Positions 56,345 to 64,000 are shown, numbered from the stretch's first letter. The stretch: 64,000 nucleotides of DNA from DAOPJM01 sp035399665 (GCA_035399665.1 DAOPJM010000005.1:8191-72190); one strand, 5' to 3'. The notes: generated by a model from the sequence alone, not told the origin. A program made the numbers and translations.

Positions 56345-58282
56345 CTATTCCAACTCAAAAGCGCCCGTGTATAGCTGATAGTACTTGCCCTTCTTTTCGA
56401 TAAGTCTCTCGTGACTGCCGCGCTCGATTATGTTTCCCAGCTCAAGCACAATGATTACGTCGCTGTTCTTGACCGTTGAGAGCCTGTGAGCGATTACAAA
56501 CACGGTACGTCCGCTCATCAACGCGTCCATGCCGCGCTGCACAATGGATTCCGTTCGCGTATCTATGGAGCTTGTCGCCTCGTCCAGTATCATCACCGGC
56601 GGATCTGCAACGGCTGCGCGCGCTATGGAAATGAGCTGCCTTTGCCCCTGCGAAAGCCCGCTGCCATCGCCCGAAAGCAGGGTGTCATAACCTTTGGGCA
56701 GCATCCTTATGAAGCCGTCGGCATTGGCACGTTTGGCGGCGGCGACGCACTCGTCGTCGGAAGCGTTGAGCTTGCCGTAGCGTATGTTGTCTATGACCGT
56801 GCCTGTAAACAGGTTTACATCCTGTAAGACCACGCCGAGGCTTCTTCTGAGGTCGGCCTTCTTAATCTTGTTGATATTGATGCCGTCATAGCGTATTTTG
56901 CCGTCAGCGATATCATAAAAGCGGTTCAAAAGGTTGGTGATGGTTGTCTTTCCGGCGCCGGTTGCTCCCACCAACGCCACCTTCTGCCCGGGCTCGGCAT
57001 AGATTGAAATGTTGTGCAACACCAACTTGTCCGGAGTATATCCAAAGTCCACGTTCTCCATGACGATATGCCCCTTCAGCTCGGTGTAGGTCAGCCTGCC
57101 ATCCTTGTGCGGGTGCTTCCACGCCCACATACCCGTGCGACAATCGGATTCGCAGAGCCTGCCGTCTACAATCTTCGCGTTGACCAACGTCACATAGCCT
57201 TCATCTGTTTCGGGCTTTTCGTCCATAAGATCGAAAATACGCGACGCGCCCGCCAACGCCATAATGATGGAGTTGAGCTGGTTTGAAACTTGCGAGAGCG
57301 GGTTTGTGAAGCTGCGAGTCAGGGTTAGGAACGAGGCTATCATACCAAGGGTCAGCACATTTGACCCGACAAGCGAGAAATTCGCCGCACCGCTTATGGC
57401 CATGCATCCGCCGACTATGGCGATTACGATGTACAGGATATAGCCCAAGGCGTTCATGATGGGCATAAGAATGTTAGCATAGGCATTGGCGGAGGTGGAG
57501 TTATTCCGCCACACATCATTCTTGCTGCGGAAAACCTCACGTGCCTTGTCCTCGTGACAGAACACCTTGATAACCTTTTGCCCGTTGACCATCTCCTCAA
57601 TATAGCCGTTAAGTCCCGCGAGGGAGTCCTGCTGCGCGATGAAGTAGCTGCCGCTCTTGCCCGCAATCCTGCCTACCACCAACAGCATGACAACGATGAA
57701 CGCAAGGACAACGGCGGTAAGCCAAACGCTGACATAAAGCATGGCGATAAACACGGCGATTATGGTAACAGCGGATGAGATGATCTGCGGCAAGCCCTGT
57801 GCTATCATCTGGCGCAGGGTGTCGGTGTCGTTGGTATAGCAGCTCATCACATTGCCGTGCGTGTGTGTGTCGAAGTATTTAAGGGGGAGCGACTGCATGT
57901 TGGAGAACATGGAGTCGCGTATATGTTTGAGCGTGCCTTGCGCAACCTGAACCATAACGCGATTGTAGATAAGGCAGGTCAGCGCACCGATGCAGTATAT
58001 ACAACCCATGATGATGATTACCCGCGCAAGGCCTGAAAAGTCAGGTATGGCCTCAACAAGCAGCGGAGCTATATAGTCGTCTATCAGCGTCTGAAGGAAC
58101 AGCGATGACACCACGCTGACGAAGGCGGACAGTATTATGCAGACGGTCACAAGCACAAGCCTGCCGCGATATGGCTTTAGGTACCCAAGCAGCCGCTTTA
58201 CCGTGGCGGGATTTATGCGCTCCATTTTGGGAGCATCGCCCTTTGGGGCGTCGCCTTGTATGTACGCCTGTCTTTTACGCAT
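56345..58282 (-). CDS. ABC exporter, TM-ATPase subunit B
   Basis: A 645-aa half-transporter of the multidrug/lipid exporter (MsbA/BmrC-D) type. Six TM segments lie in about 35-360 (e.g. LVLVTVCIILSAFVSVVSSL). The ATPase has Walker A VGATGAGKTTITN near 440, signature LSQGQRQLISIARA near 545 and Walker B VMILDEATSSID near 567. ATG at 58282 (MRKRQAYIQ) overlaps the end of the first subunit gene by 8 bases; the longer in-frame extension runs into that gene and is rejected. It should form a heterodimer with the first subunit, under MarR control. Confidence 0.93.
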   Translation of the reverse strand: MRKRQAYIQGDAPKGDAPKMERINPATVKRLLGYLKPYRGRLVLVTVCIILSAFVSVVSSLFLQTLIDDYIAPLLVEAIPDFSGLARVIIIMGCIYCIGALTCLIYNRVMVQVAQGTLKHIRDSMFSNMQSLPLKYFDTHTHGNVMSCYTNDTDTLRQMIAQGLPQIISSAVTIIAVFIAMLYVSVWLTAVVLAFIVVMLLVVGRIAGKSGSYFIAQQDSLAGLNGYIEEMVNGQKVIKVFCHEDKAREVFRSKNDVWRNNSTSANAYANILMPIMNALGYILYIVIAIVGGCMAISGAANFSLVGSNVLTLGMIASFLTLTRSFTNPLSQVSNQLNSIIMALAGASRIFDLMDEKPETDEGYVTLVNAKIVDGRLCESDCRTGMWAWKHPHKDGRLTYTELKGHIVMENVDFGYTPDKLVLHNISIYAEPGQKVALVGATGAGKTTITNLLNRFYDIADGKIRYDGININKIKKADLRRSLGVVLQDVNLFTGTVIDNIRYGKLNASDDECVAAAKRANADGFIRMLPKGYDTLLSGDGSGLSQGQRQLISIARAAVADPPVMILDEATSSIDTRTESIVQRGMDALMSGRTVFVIAHRLSTVKNSDVIIVLELGNIIERGSHERLIEKKGKYYQLYTGAFELE

Positions 58283-60026
58283 CCTCCTCACCCCCCTTCT
58301 GCTGTGATTCATAGACCTCTTTGTAAATGGCGGAACTTTTAAGCAGCTCCTCATGCGTGCCTGTCGCCGTAACCCTGCCGCCATCCATGACAACAACCAT
58401 GTCGCAATTCTGCACGGATGAAATGCGCTGCGCAATGATGATCTTGGTTGTTTCGGGAATGTACTCGGCGAAGGCCTTTTGAATAAGCGCGTCGGTCTTG
58501 GTATCCACCGCCGAGGTGGAATCGTCCAGTATGAGTATTTTGGGCTTTTTTAAGAGCGCACGGGCTATGCATAGCCGCTGCTTTTGACCGCCGGACACGT
58601 TCGTGCCGCCTTGCTCGATGTGGGTGTTGTAACCGTCGGGCAGCTCTTGAATGAACCCGTCGGCCTGCGCAAGCCTGCACGCGTGCCTTAGCTCCTCGTC
58701 CGCGGCGTTCTCGTTGCCCCAACGAAGGTTCTCGGCTATTGTGCCGGAAAACAACTCGTTCTTTTGCAGCACCATAGCGACCGAGTTGCGCAAAGCCTTG
58801 ATGTCGTAATCCCTCACGTTAACTCCACCCACCGATACGTTTCCGCAGCTTACGTCGTAGAGACGGGGTATGAGCTGCACCAATGAGGACTTTGACGAGC
58901 CTGTGCCGCCGATAATGCCCACGCTCTGCCCCGACACAACGTTAAGATCGACATCTGACAGGACGAGTTTTACGGCCGCGTCGGAGTAGCTAAAGCTTAC
59001 GTTTTCAAAGCAAACGGAGCCGTCTTTGACGAGCATCACGGGCGAATCGCCGTCCGCGATGTCGGGTTTTTCTTCTATAATCTGCGCGACACGCTCAGCA
59101 GAGGAACGTGCCATGGTAATCATGACGAACACCATGGAAAGCATCATTAGGCTTGTCAATATCTGCATGGCATAGGTTATAAGGCTCATGAGCTGACCGG
59201 TGGTAAGCCCCAGCTGCGGGTTGTTGCCGCTTACGACTATCGCTCTTGCCCCGAACCAGGCGATGAGCAGCATACAGGCGTACATACAGAACTGCATCAG
59301 CGGCATATTCAGATTGATGAGCTTTTCGGCCTTGGAGAAATCCTTGTATATATCTTGTGAGATGGCTCCAAACTTCTCCTTTTCGTGGTCCTCGCGGCAG
59401 AAGGACTTTACTACGCGTATGCCCTTTAGATCCTCCTGCACAACGTTGTTCAGCTTATCGTAGGTTGCAAACACGCGGGTAAAGATGGGGTGCGCTCTTG
59501 TCATGATGAAGTATAGAGCCACGGCTAAGATCGGTATGCAGACTAAAAATACAAGCGAGATCTGCGCGTTGATGCGGAACGAAACGATAAGCGAGAAGAT
59601 CATCATCAACGGCCCTCTAAAGGCCATGCGTATAATCATCTGATAGGCCGACTGAATATTGGTGACGTCGGTGGTAAGCCGCGTCACGATAGACGCGGTT
59701 GAGAATTTGTCGATATTGGAGAACGAGAAATCTTGCACGCTGTCATATGCGTCGCTGCGCAGATTAGCAGCAAAGCCCACAGAGGCTTTGGCCGCGGTCT
59801 TGCCCGCCAACGCGCCCACCACCAATTCGATTAGCGCCGATATAAGCAGCGCCAGGCCGTATCTGTACACCATGGCCATGTTGCCTCAGTCTATGCCGTA
59901 GTCGATGAGATTCGCCATAAGTATGGGTATGACTATCTCTATTACCACTTCTGCCGCCACCAACAGCGGCGTGGCTATGGTGGGTTTTTTGTACTCCCGA
60001 ATGCTTTTAGCAAGCGTCTTTATCAT
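58275..60026 (-). pseudogene. ABC exporter, TM-ATPase subunit A, interrupted by an in-frame TGA
   Basis: The reading frame starts at ATG 60026 (MIKTLAKSIREYKKP) with AGGAGG upstream and encodes the first TM segment (LLVAAEVVIEIVIPILMANL), then meets TGA at 59886-59888 after codon 46, and continues in the same frame to 58275 with all domains intact: Walker A IIGGTGSSKSSLVQ, signature NVSGGQKQRLCIARALL and Walker B ILILDDSTSAVDTK. The full frame would be 583 aa, normal length. A single base change explains it. Either a true nonsense mutation, a sequencing error, or reinitiation at ATG 59879. The mutation separates TM1 from the rest. Confidence 0.85.
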
Positions 60027-60043
60027 ATATGTCCCTCCTGTCT

Positions 60044-60063
60044 TAGTGTAGCAAGCTACACTA
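60044..60063. promoter_or_regulatory. MarR operator at the exporter promoter
   Basis: TAGTGTAGC-AA-GCTACACTA is a 20-base inverted repeat overlapping the likely -10 (TATAGT, minus 60065-60060) of the exporter operon. It shares TGTAGC-N2-GCTACA with a site upstream of the marR gene, so the regulator should repress the exporter here. Confidence 0.85.
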
Positions 60064-60209
60064 TACTGCAAAAAAATTGCTGAGATCCGACAGCCAACGA
60101 TTCATGACCGCGGAGGATCCCGCATAGCGTTCCTATGGCGCACTTATATGCGTCGATCTACATATTGAGCGGCGCCGGGGCATATCGTACCCTGCCATGC
60201 CGCCATTGC

Positions 60210-60620
60210 TCAACTGATGTTCTGATACACGGTCAACAGTAAACGCCTAAGCTCGTCGGCTTCGCTTTCGCTCAAACCCTTCAACAGAAGCGCGTCATGC
60301 GCCGCCATGGTCTTTACCATGTCCTCACCGGCGGCGTTGGCCTTATCAGTGAGAGTCACAGTCTTGGAAATGCGCTCATAGCTGCATGTCAAAAAACCGT
60401 TTTTCTCCATACGCGACACTATGCCAACCACCGTGGGATGCGAGACCTGAAGGAAGTTCTCTATCTCCTTTTGCGTCGTCTGCCCGCCGCTCTCTATGAT
60501 GAATGCAAGCACTCGACTTTGAGTCAGCGTTAAATCGAGGCTTTTCAGGTGCGAGTCGGCTTCGGTTCGTATTCTGTCCACGATGATCTTTAGAAGATAG
60601 GGTATCGGCAGCCTTTCCAT
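60210..60620 (-). CDS. MarR family transcriptional regulator
   Basis: A 136-aa winged-helix repressor. LTLTQSRVLAFIIESGGQTT near 30-49, KEIENFLQVSHPTVVGIVSR near 51-70 (recognition helix) and MEKNGFLTCSYE with the wing (RISKTVTLTDKA) match MarR proteins. SD GAGGGAGG. It lies about 180 bases upstream of the exporter genes on the same strand; matching inverted repeats occur before both, so autoregulation and repression of the exporter, lifted by an effector that the pump may export, is the likely circuit. Confidence 0.94.
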   Translation of the reverse strand: MERLPIPYLLKIIVDRIRTEADSHLKSLDLTLTQSRVLAFIIESGGQTTQKEIENFLQVSHPTVVGIVSRMEKNGFLTCSYERISKTVTLTDKANAAGEDMVKTMAAHDALLLKGLSESEADELRRLLLTVYQNIS

Positions 60621-60637
60621 GATATTCCTCCCTCGCA

Positions 60638-60653
60638 GTGTAGTACGCTACAC
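60638..60653. promoter_or_regulatory. MarR operator, site 2 (autoregulation)
   Basis: GTGTAGTACGCTACAC: 6-bp arms GTGTAG/CTACAC around four bases, just downstream of the -10 of the marR promoter. Confidence 0.8.
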
Positions 60654-60683
60654 ATTGTAGCACGCTACAATAGAGCAAGTCAA
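60654..60683 (-). promoter_or_regulatory. Promoter of marR overlapped by operator site 3
   Basis: Minus strand TTGACT (60683-60678), 18-base spacer, TACAAT (60659-60654). The operator TTGTAGC-AC-GCTACAA (60655-60670) covers the -10 and spacer. Confidence 0.8.
60655..60670. promoter_or_regulatory. MarR operator, site 3 (autoregulation)
   Basis: TTGTAGC-AC-GCTACAA: perfect 7-bp arms with a 2-base centre, the same core as the exporter site. Confidence 0.85.
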
Positions 60684-60764
60684 CCATGTTGAGAAAGTTC
60701 ACATTTTCTTTGCATGGAAGCGGTCAACGGTGAAACCGGAAGGAGATATGGGTTTGTCGCGCAC

Positions 60765-60799
60765 TTGCCACAGTCGGGAAGATGGGGTATAATTAAAGA
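60765..60799 (+). promoter_or_regulatory. Leaderless promoter of the DNA glycosylase gene
   Basis: TTGCCA (60765-60770), 17-base spacer, TATAAT (60788-60793), then TAAAGA and ATG at 60800. No SD exists before the start codon. Confidence 0.8.
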
Positions 60800-61639
60800 A
60801 TGAAAGAGATAGTTTCGGGGAATTTCAATATTGCGGACATAGCCGAAAGCGGGCAATGCTTTAGGCTCACGCCCCTTGGACGGGGCGAATACCGCACAGT
60901 CGCGAACGGGCGCGTGCTTACGGTAAGTCACAGCGACGCGGGCGCGAGGCTTGACTGTGATGATGCGGACTATGAGGGATTGTGGAGCGAGTACTTCGAC
61001 ATGGGAACCGACTATTCCGCGTTCTCGGCCGACATTCCAAAGGAGGATGTGTTCCTGACGAAAGCCGCCGAGTTTGGCAAAGGGATACGCATACTGCGTC
61101 AGGACCCTTGGGAGATGCTGGTTTCGTTCATCATATCGCAGCGCAAGAGCATTCCCGCGATACGCAGTTCGATAGAGCAGCTCTGCGATAGGTACGGGAT
61201 GGAGATTGCGGCGGGTATTCACGCCTTTCCGACGCCCCAAGCCTTGGCGAAGCTTCCTCTTGAACGCCTGAACGCCTGCAGCCTCGGCTATCGCAGCGAA
61301 TATGTGAGCGCCGCTTCAAGGATGGTGGACGGCGGAGCGCTCGATTTGGGGGCGATAGGCAAGCTTGGGGACGAGGAGCTTATGGGCGCGCTGCTCTCGG
61401 TGCGCGGCGTAGGCGTAAAGGTGGCGGGATGCGTGATGCTGTTCGGCTATCATCGCCTTGCCGCCTTTCCAAGGGACGTCTGGATAAACCGAATAATCGA
61501 CAGCGAGTACGGCGGAAGCTTCGACGCGGAGCCGTACAAGGGCTATGCGGGAGTTATCCAACAGTATATGTTCTACTACGCAAGGAGTACGGCGCACCGA
61601 CCATTAAGTTTCGTCAAAGCTTGTGATGATAGGATATAA
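60800..61639 (+). CDS. 8-oxoguanine DNA glycosylase (OGG1-like, HhH-GPD)
   Basis: A 279-aa base-excision repair enzyme that removes 8-oxoguanine and nicks the site. SGQCFRLTPLGRGEYRTVAN near 17 is the OGG N-domain pattern; DPWEMLVSFIISQRKSI near 102 opens the HhH-GPD fold; LSVRGVGVKVAGCVMLFGY near 198 is the hairpin-helix-hairpin with the catalytic Lys, and AAFPRDVWINR near 222 carries the essential Asp. Length is typical of bacterial OGG1 homologues. The start lies six bases after TATAAT, so its mRNA is probably leaderless. The stop overlaps the region before spoIIP closely. Confidence 0.92.
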   Translation: MKEIVSGNFNIADIAESGQCFRLTPLGRGEYRTVANGRVLTVSHSDAGARLDCDDADYEGLWSEYFDMGTDYSAFSADIPKEDVFLTKAAEFGKGIRILRQDPWEMLVSFIISQRKSIPAIRSSIEQLCDRYGMEIAAGIHAFPTPQALAKLPLERLNACSLGYRSEYVSAASRMVDGGALDLGAIGKLGDEELMGALLSVRGVGVKVAGCVMLFGYHRLAAFPRDVWINRIIDSEYGGSFDAEPYKGYAGVIQQYMFYYARSTAHRPLSFVKACDDRI

Positions 61640-61652
61640 TTGGAGGTGTGAT

Positions 61653-62591
61653 ATGAAACGCTTTTCGATTCTACTTATTGCTCTTGCGGTGTTCCTCTTG
61701 ATATCCTGTGCAGAGAAGGGGACAGAGGAGCCTGTGTCTGCCCCAACGCCCGCGACTACCGCTGAGCCTATCGACGCGCTGCCCACAGAAGAGCCTACGC
61801 CCACGACAGAGCCAACCCCTGACATGAGCGGCGTTACCGACCTAAGGGGAGTTCTGATAGTCGGACAGCCGGATGACAACGGCGATATTGAGCTATATGA
61901 AAGTGAGACGGAGAGCATAGTCCCCACGACCTTTCCGATGAACGAGAACACCATCATAGTCATATATCATACCCATGCGCGGGAGGCGTACCGACAGACC
62001 GATACCTACACCTACGAGGAGACGGAGCCGGATTCCTACCGCACCACGGAGCAGGACAAGTCCGTCATTGCGATAGGCGAGGTCTTGGCTGAGGAGCTTC
62101 GCGCCATGGGCTATACGGTTATACATGACTCCACGGACATGGAGCTGCCCAAATTAGGCACGGCTTACACGCGCTCACTCGCACTCATGGAGAGCTATTC
62201 CTATGCCGATGTGTTCATAGATTTACACCGAAACGCCGCTAATGTGAAGATTAAGAGCGACGATGTGACCATCATCGACGGCGAACGCTGCGCAAGGATG
62301 TTCTTCGTAGTCGGCACGGGCGTAGGCTCATACGAGGGCGAGTTCGATGTACTGCCCAACTGGAAGGCCAACTATGCGTTCGCGCTTTCATTGATGGAGA
62401 ATCTCAGGGAGATAGACGAAGGACTTATTACACCAATGCGCGTCAAGACGGGGCGCTACAACCAGCACGTTTCCGACAAGTGTATACTGCTGGAGCTTGG
62501 GCATAACGCCAATACCTTTGATGATGTGATGAATTCGGTCAAGTACTTCGCTCAGGCGTTTGCCGAGACCCTTCCGCTCAAGGAAGGATAA
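61653..62591 (+). CDS. Stage II sporulation protein P-like lipoprotein
   Basis: A 312-aa exported protein of the SpoIIP peptidoglycan amidase/endopeptidase family used in forespore engulfment. A signal FSILLIALAVFLLISC ends in a lipobox (Cys near 18), which differs from the TM-anchored B. subtilis SpoIIP; a Thr/Pro/Glu linker follows. Zinc-binding residues appear in IIVIYHTHAREAY near 108, DVFIDLHRNAANV near 196 and ILLELGHNANTFDD near 285. A TATAAT (61635-61640) stands immediately before the SD GGAGGTG, so the leader is very short. Its end overlaps the convergent HprK-like gene by 14 bases. Confidence 0.88.
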   Translation: MKRFSILLIALAVFLLISCAEKGTEEPVSAPTPATTAEPIDALPTEEPTPTTEPTPDMSGVTDLRGVLIVGQPDDNGDIELYESETESIVPTTFPMNENTIIVIYHTHAREAYRQTDTYTYEETEPDSYRTTEQDKSVIAIGEVLAEELRAMGYTVIHDSTDMELPKLGTAYTRSLALMESYSYADVFIDLHRNAANVKIKSDDVTIIDGERCARMFFVVGTGVGSYEGEFDVLPNWKANYAFALSLMENLREIDEGLITPMRVKTGRYNQHVSDKCILLELGHNANTFDDVMNSVKYFAQAFAETLPLKEG

Positions 62592-63300
62592 TGCCCTTGA
62601 CCATGGCGGAGTAGGAGAGCTGCACCGCCCTGTCCGAGATATCGCAGCGCAGCAGGTAGGCGGGAACGGAATCAATCAATGATCCCACCATGGACATAAG
62701 CTTTACAACTCCGACGGAATCACGGGGGATGAGCAGCTGATGCATAAGCCTCGTAGTGGTCTCGTCGGAGCTTAGCTTTACTATGGAACAGCTCGGAGCC
62801 TGTTCAATAAAGCACATTGCGCCAAGAGGAGCGTGAGCGTTGCTGTACAGACCCTCCTTGCCGGACCATGGGGTGCCGTATGCCATGAAGCGATATCCGC
62901 CAGCGTCGTTTTGTTCCATTCTGATTATGGGCTTGTCGCCGTTTATGACGTGCGCGTCGCTCCTGAAGCGGCTCAGCCAAAGGCGCATATGCGTGGACTT
63001 GCCCGCTCCGCTCTTGCCCAAAAAGGCGTAAGCGACGCCGCCCAGCTCCAGCATGGCCGAGTGCATAAGAAAACAGCCACGTATGGTCAGCTCAAGACAG
63101 AGCTTGCGATATATGCAGGCGAACTCACAGTAGGCGGCGGGCTGTCCCGAGCTGCCGCGCTCGGCTTCGATGTCTGCTTTCGTGGCGCTGACCGTGAATT
63201 CAGGCTCATCATCGCACGCGAAGTCACGAAGCAAGACCCCTATGAACGGGTAGCGATACCTAAGCTCTACCACATGGTCGGCAAATCGATAGCAATTCAT
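62578..63300 (-). CDS. HprK-like P-loop kinase (peptide-kinase type)
   Basis: A 240-aa protein resembling the C-terminal kinase domain of HPr kinase. GGVAYAFLGKSGAGKSTHMR near 87-106 holds Walker A, preceded by GCFLMHSAMLEL; VINGDKPIIRM near 118 is the second HprK-like motif and YGTPWSGKEGLYSNAH near 138 the loop before the final part. HprK itself would have an N-terminal domain and a PTS partner; none is here. Related stand-alone kinases occur in RiPP clusters (lasso peptide kinases, ScmC). ATG is six bases after TATAAT, hence leaderless. About 140 bases upstream on the same strand lies the 57-aa precursor-like peptide, so peptide phosphorylation is a plausible role. Confidence 0.8.
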   Translation of the reverse strand: MNCYRFADHVVELRYRYPFIGVLLRDFACDDEPEFTVSATKADIEAERGSSGQPAAYCEFACIYRKLCLELTIRGCFLMHSAMLELGGVAYAFLGKSGAGKSTHMRLWLSRFRSDAHVINGDKPIIRMEQNDAGGYRFMAYGTPWSGKEGLYSNAHAPLGAMCFIEQAPSCSIVKLSSDETTTRLMHQLLIPRDSVGVVKLMSMVGSLIDSVPAYLLRCDISDRAVQLSYSAMVKGIILP

Positions 63301-63335
63301 GCGTAAATTATACAGCTGTCCCTGTATGAAATCAA
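63301..63335 (-). promoter_or_regulatory. Leaderless promoter of the HprK-like kinase gene
   Basis: Minus strand TTGATT (63335-63330), 17-base spacer, TATAAT (63312-63307), TTACGC, then ATG at 63300. Confidence 0.8.
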
Positions 63336-63386
63336 GTCCTTATCGTTTGAAAGCCGCGCTGATTTTTAGAAGCGTTCCAAAGAAGT

Positions 63387-63414
63387 GACCGCGACAGATT
63401 ATCCTGCCGCGGTC
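63387..63414 (-). terminator. Terminator-like hairpin after the 57-aa peptide gene
   Basis: GACCGCG and CGCGGTC form a 7-bp GC stem with a 14-base loop, followed on the minus strand by ACTTCTTTGG. It separates the peptide transcript from the kinase promoter. Confidence 0.65.
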
Positions 63415-63438
63415 GCATATTATATGGCTTAGTTCGTG

Positions 63439-63612
63439 TTATGGTTCATCCCACCAGTTATCGCCGGGGTTGAAGGGGACGCCGCCGTTATCGCCCGAGC
63501 CGCCGGGGTAATCGGGGCCGCTCCACACGTCGCCGGAAGCGGTGATAACATCATCGGAGTCCAAGGTGACTATCTCAAGTTCGGGGGCTTGGTATTTTTT
63601 TAGTTCGTTCAT
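63439..63612 (-). CDS. Precursor-like small peptide (57 aa)
   Basis: A 57-aa peptide with an excellent SD (GGAGG, 7 bases). It starts MNELKKYQAPELEIVTLDSD followed by DVITASG, then a tail rich in Gly, Asp, Asn, Pro and Trp (DVWSGPDYPGGSGDN and a final DNWWDEP). The Y-x-A-P-E-x-E-I-V...DVITAS N-terminus recurs in many tiny Clostridia proteins in my memory and looks like a conserved leader, with a variable core after Ser26-Gly27. No modifying radical SAM or YcaO enzyme is visible in the window, only the HprK-like kinase. It lies 16 bases downstream of the partial gene that runs off the window. Confidence 0.8.
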   Translation of the reverse strand: MNELKKYQAPELEIVTLDSDDVITASGDVWSGPDYPGGSGDNGGVPFNPGDNWWDEP

Positions 63613-63628
63613 TTTAAGCCTCCTTTCC

Positions 63629-64000
63629 TTAACCTACGGGGGTTGCGGTGATCTGATTCTCCTGCGGCGGCCCGTACAGCGACCAACCGTTCAGGTCGGC
63701 GTCAACGGGGGTAGTACCTTGGGCGGAGAGCCAAATGCTGTTTGCCCACTTATTCGTGGTTACGCCATTTCGGAAGTAGTGCCTGAAGATACGCGTCGCA
63801 CTGTTGGTCTTCTGGTAGGTGTACTGGATGTCGTAGTTGTCGTAAGCGCCGGAGGTGGTGTTCTTGGACAGCTTCACGAACACGCCCCTGTATGCGATTT
63901 CACGATTCGCCTGTGCAAGCCTCGCGCTATTGGCGTCGGATTCGGTATACGCGTCGCCGTTGCTGAACATGATGTACACGCAGTAGGTGAAGGTGCCTTC
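63629..64000 (-). CDS. C-terminal part of an unidentified probably exported protein
   Basis: The frame is open from the window edge to TAA at 63629-63631 and gives 123 residues. It contains EGTFTYCVYIMFSNGDAYTE near the visible start, one Cys, many Thr/Asn/Tyr, and ends NGWSLYGPPQENQITATPVG. The polar, aromatic-rich, strand-forming composition suggests a surface or secreted protein, but I do not recognise it. It is 16 bases upstream of the 57-aa peptide gene, so the two are co-transcribed. Confidence 0.7.
   Translation of the reverse strand, partial: EGTFTYCVYIMFSNGDAYTESDANSARLAQANREIAYRGVFVKLSKNTTSGAYDNYDIQYTYQKTNSATRIFRHYFRNGVTTNKWANSIWLSAQGTTPVDADLNGWSLYGPPQENQITATPVG

Noticed and set aside
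59886..59888. TGA recoded as a sense codon (for example glycine, code 25)
   Set aside because: TGA ends many intact genes here, including coupled ATGA and TGATG junctions (def/fmt, fmt/rsmB, rlmN/stp, prkC/rsgA), so the standard code applies.
1..64000. Prophage, integrase, transposase or toxin-antitoxin module
   Set aside because: No gene with such motifs could be recognised in any frame; only short non-coding repeats hint at mobility.

Overview
The window looks like a contig from an uncultured, probably gut-associated member of the Clostridia (Firmicutes/Bacillota). Evidence: SD-led genes with many TTG/GTG starts, a T-box leader on thrS, a cobalamin riboswitch, a SpoIIP endospore protein, VanW and NlpC/P60 wall proteins, a PASTA kinase/PP2C pair inside a def-fmt-rsmB-rlmN-stp-prkC-rsgA-rpe operon, and fairly high GC. 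Two runs of exactly 100 N (9338-9437 and 55759-55858) are scaffold gaps, each beside repeats, so this is probably a metagenome-assembled or draft genome. TGA is used as an ordinary stop throughout (many ATGA and TGATG gene junctions).

Layout. 1-3.5 kb: tail of an unidentified gene, then a minus-strand cobalamin uptake operon (binding lipoprotein, permease, ATPase) under a B12 riboswitch; a C-terminal remnant of a DtxR/MntR-type regulator lies upstream of it. 4.0-5.7 kb: AT-rich three-gene islet (AlkD-like DNA repair, OsmC, unknown). 5.9-9.0 kb: hybrid cluster protein and a ferredoxin-like protein divergent from a Crp/Fnr regulator, with a perfect 16-bp palindrome between them. 9.0-9.6 kb: dispersed repeats, gap and 22-bp tandem repeats. 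9.7-25.3 kb: wall hydrolase, zinc-ribbon/TPR membrane protein, coaD-rsmD, alr, tatD, vanW, trmL, rpmB, a SpoU methylase, a metallophosphoesterase and a UMF1-type transporter with a large insert. 25.4-34 kb: M29 aminopeptidase, NlpC/P60, FGGY kinase, GNAT, DUF624, a two-component system and a linked lipoprotein.

34-45.6 kb: an isolated structured RNA gene with its own strong promoter and terminator, an ABC-F ATPase, a glycerate kinase with an extra N-terminal domain, a second metallophosphoesterase, a GH2 glycosidase-transporter-hydrolase run, and an XRE/LiaF-like fusion regulator preceded by two tiny paralogous ORFs whose last codons form the next gene's ribosome-binding site. 45.9-53.4 kb: the translation/cell-wall signalling operon. 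53.4-55.6 kb: thrS with its T-box. 56-60.7 kb: a heterodimeric ABC exporter controlled by a MarR repressor, with three matching palindromic operators; the first exporter gene carries an in-frame TGA. 60.8-64 kb: an OGG-type glycosylase, SpoIIP, an HprK-like kinase and, upstream of it, a 57-aa precursor-like peptide next to a protein running off the end.

Most interesting leads: the HprK-like kinase with its nearby small peptide (a possible undescribed peptide-modification locus), the stand-alone RNA at 34.2-34.4 kb, the nested small-ORF/regulator operon at 45.3-45.6 kb, and a repeated leaderless promoter layout (TATAAT, six bases, ATG) at three unrelated genes. All homology statements come from reading motifs, not from database searches.
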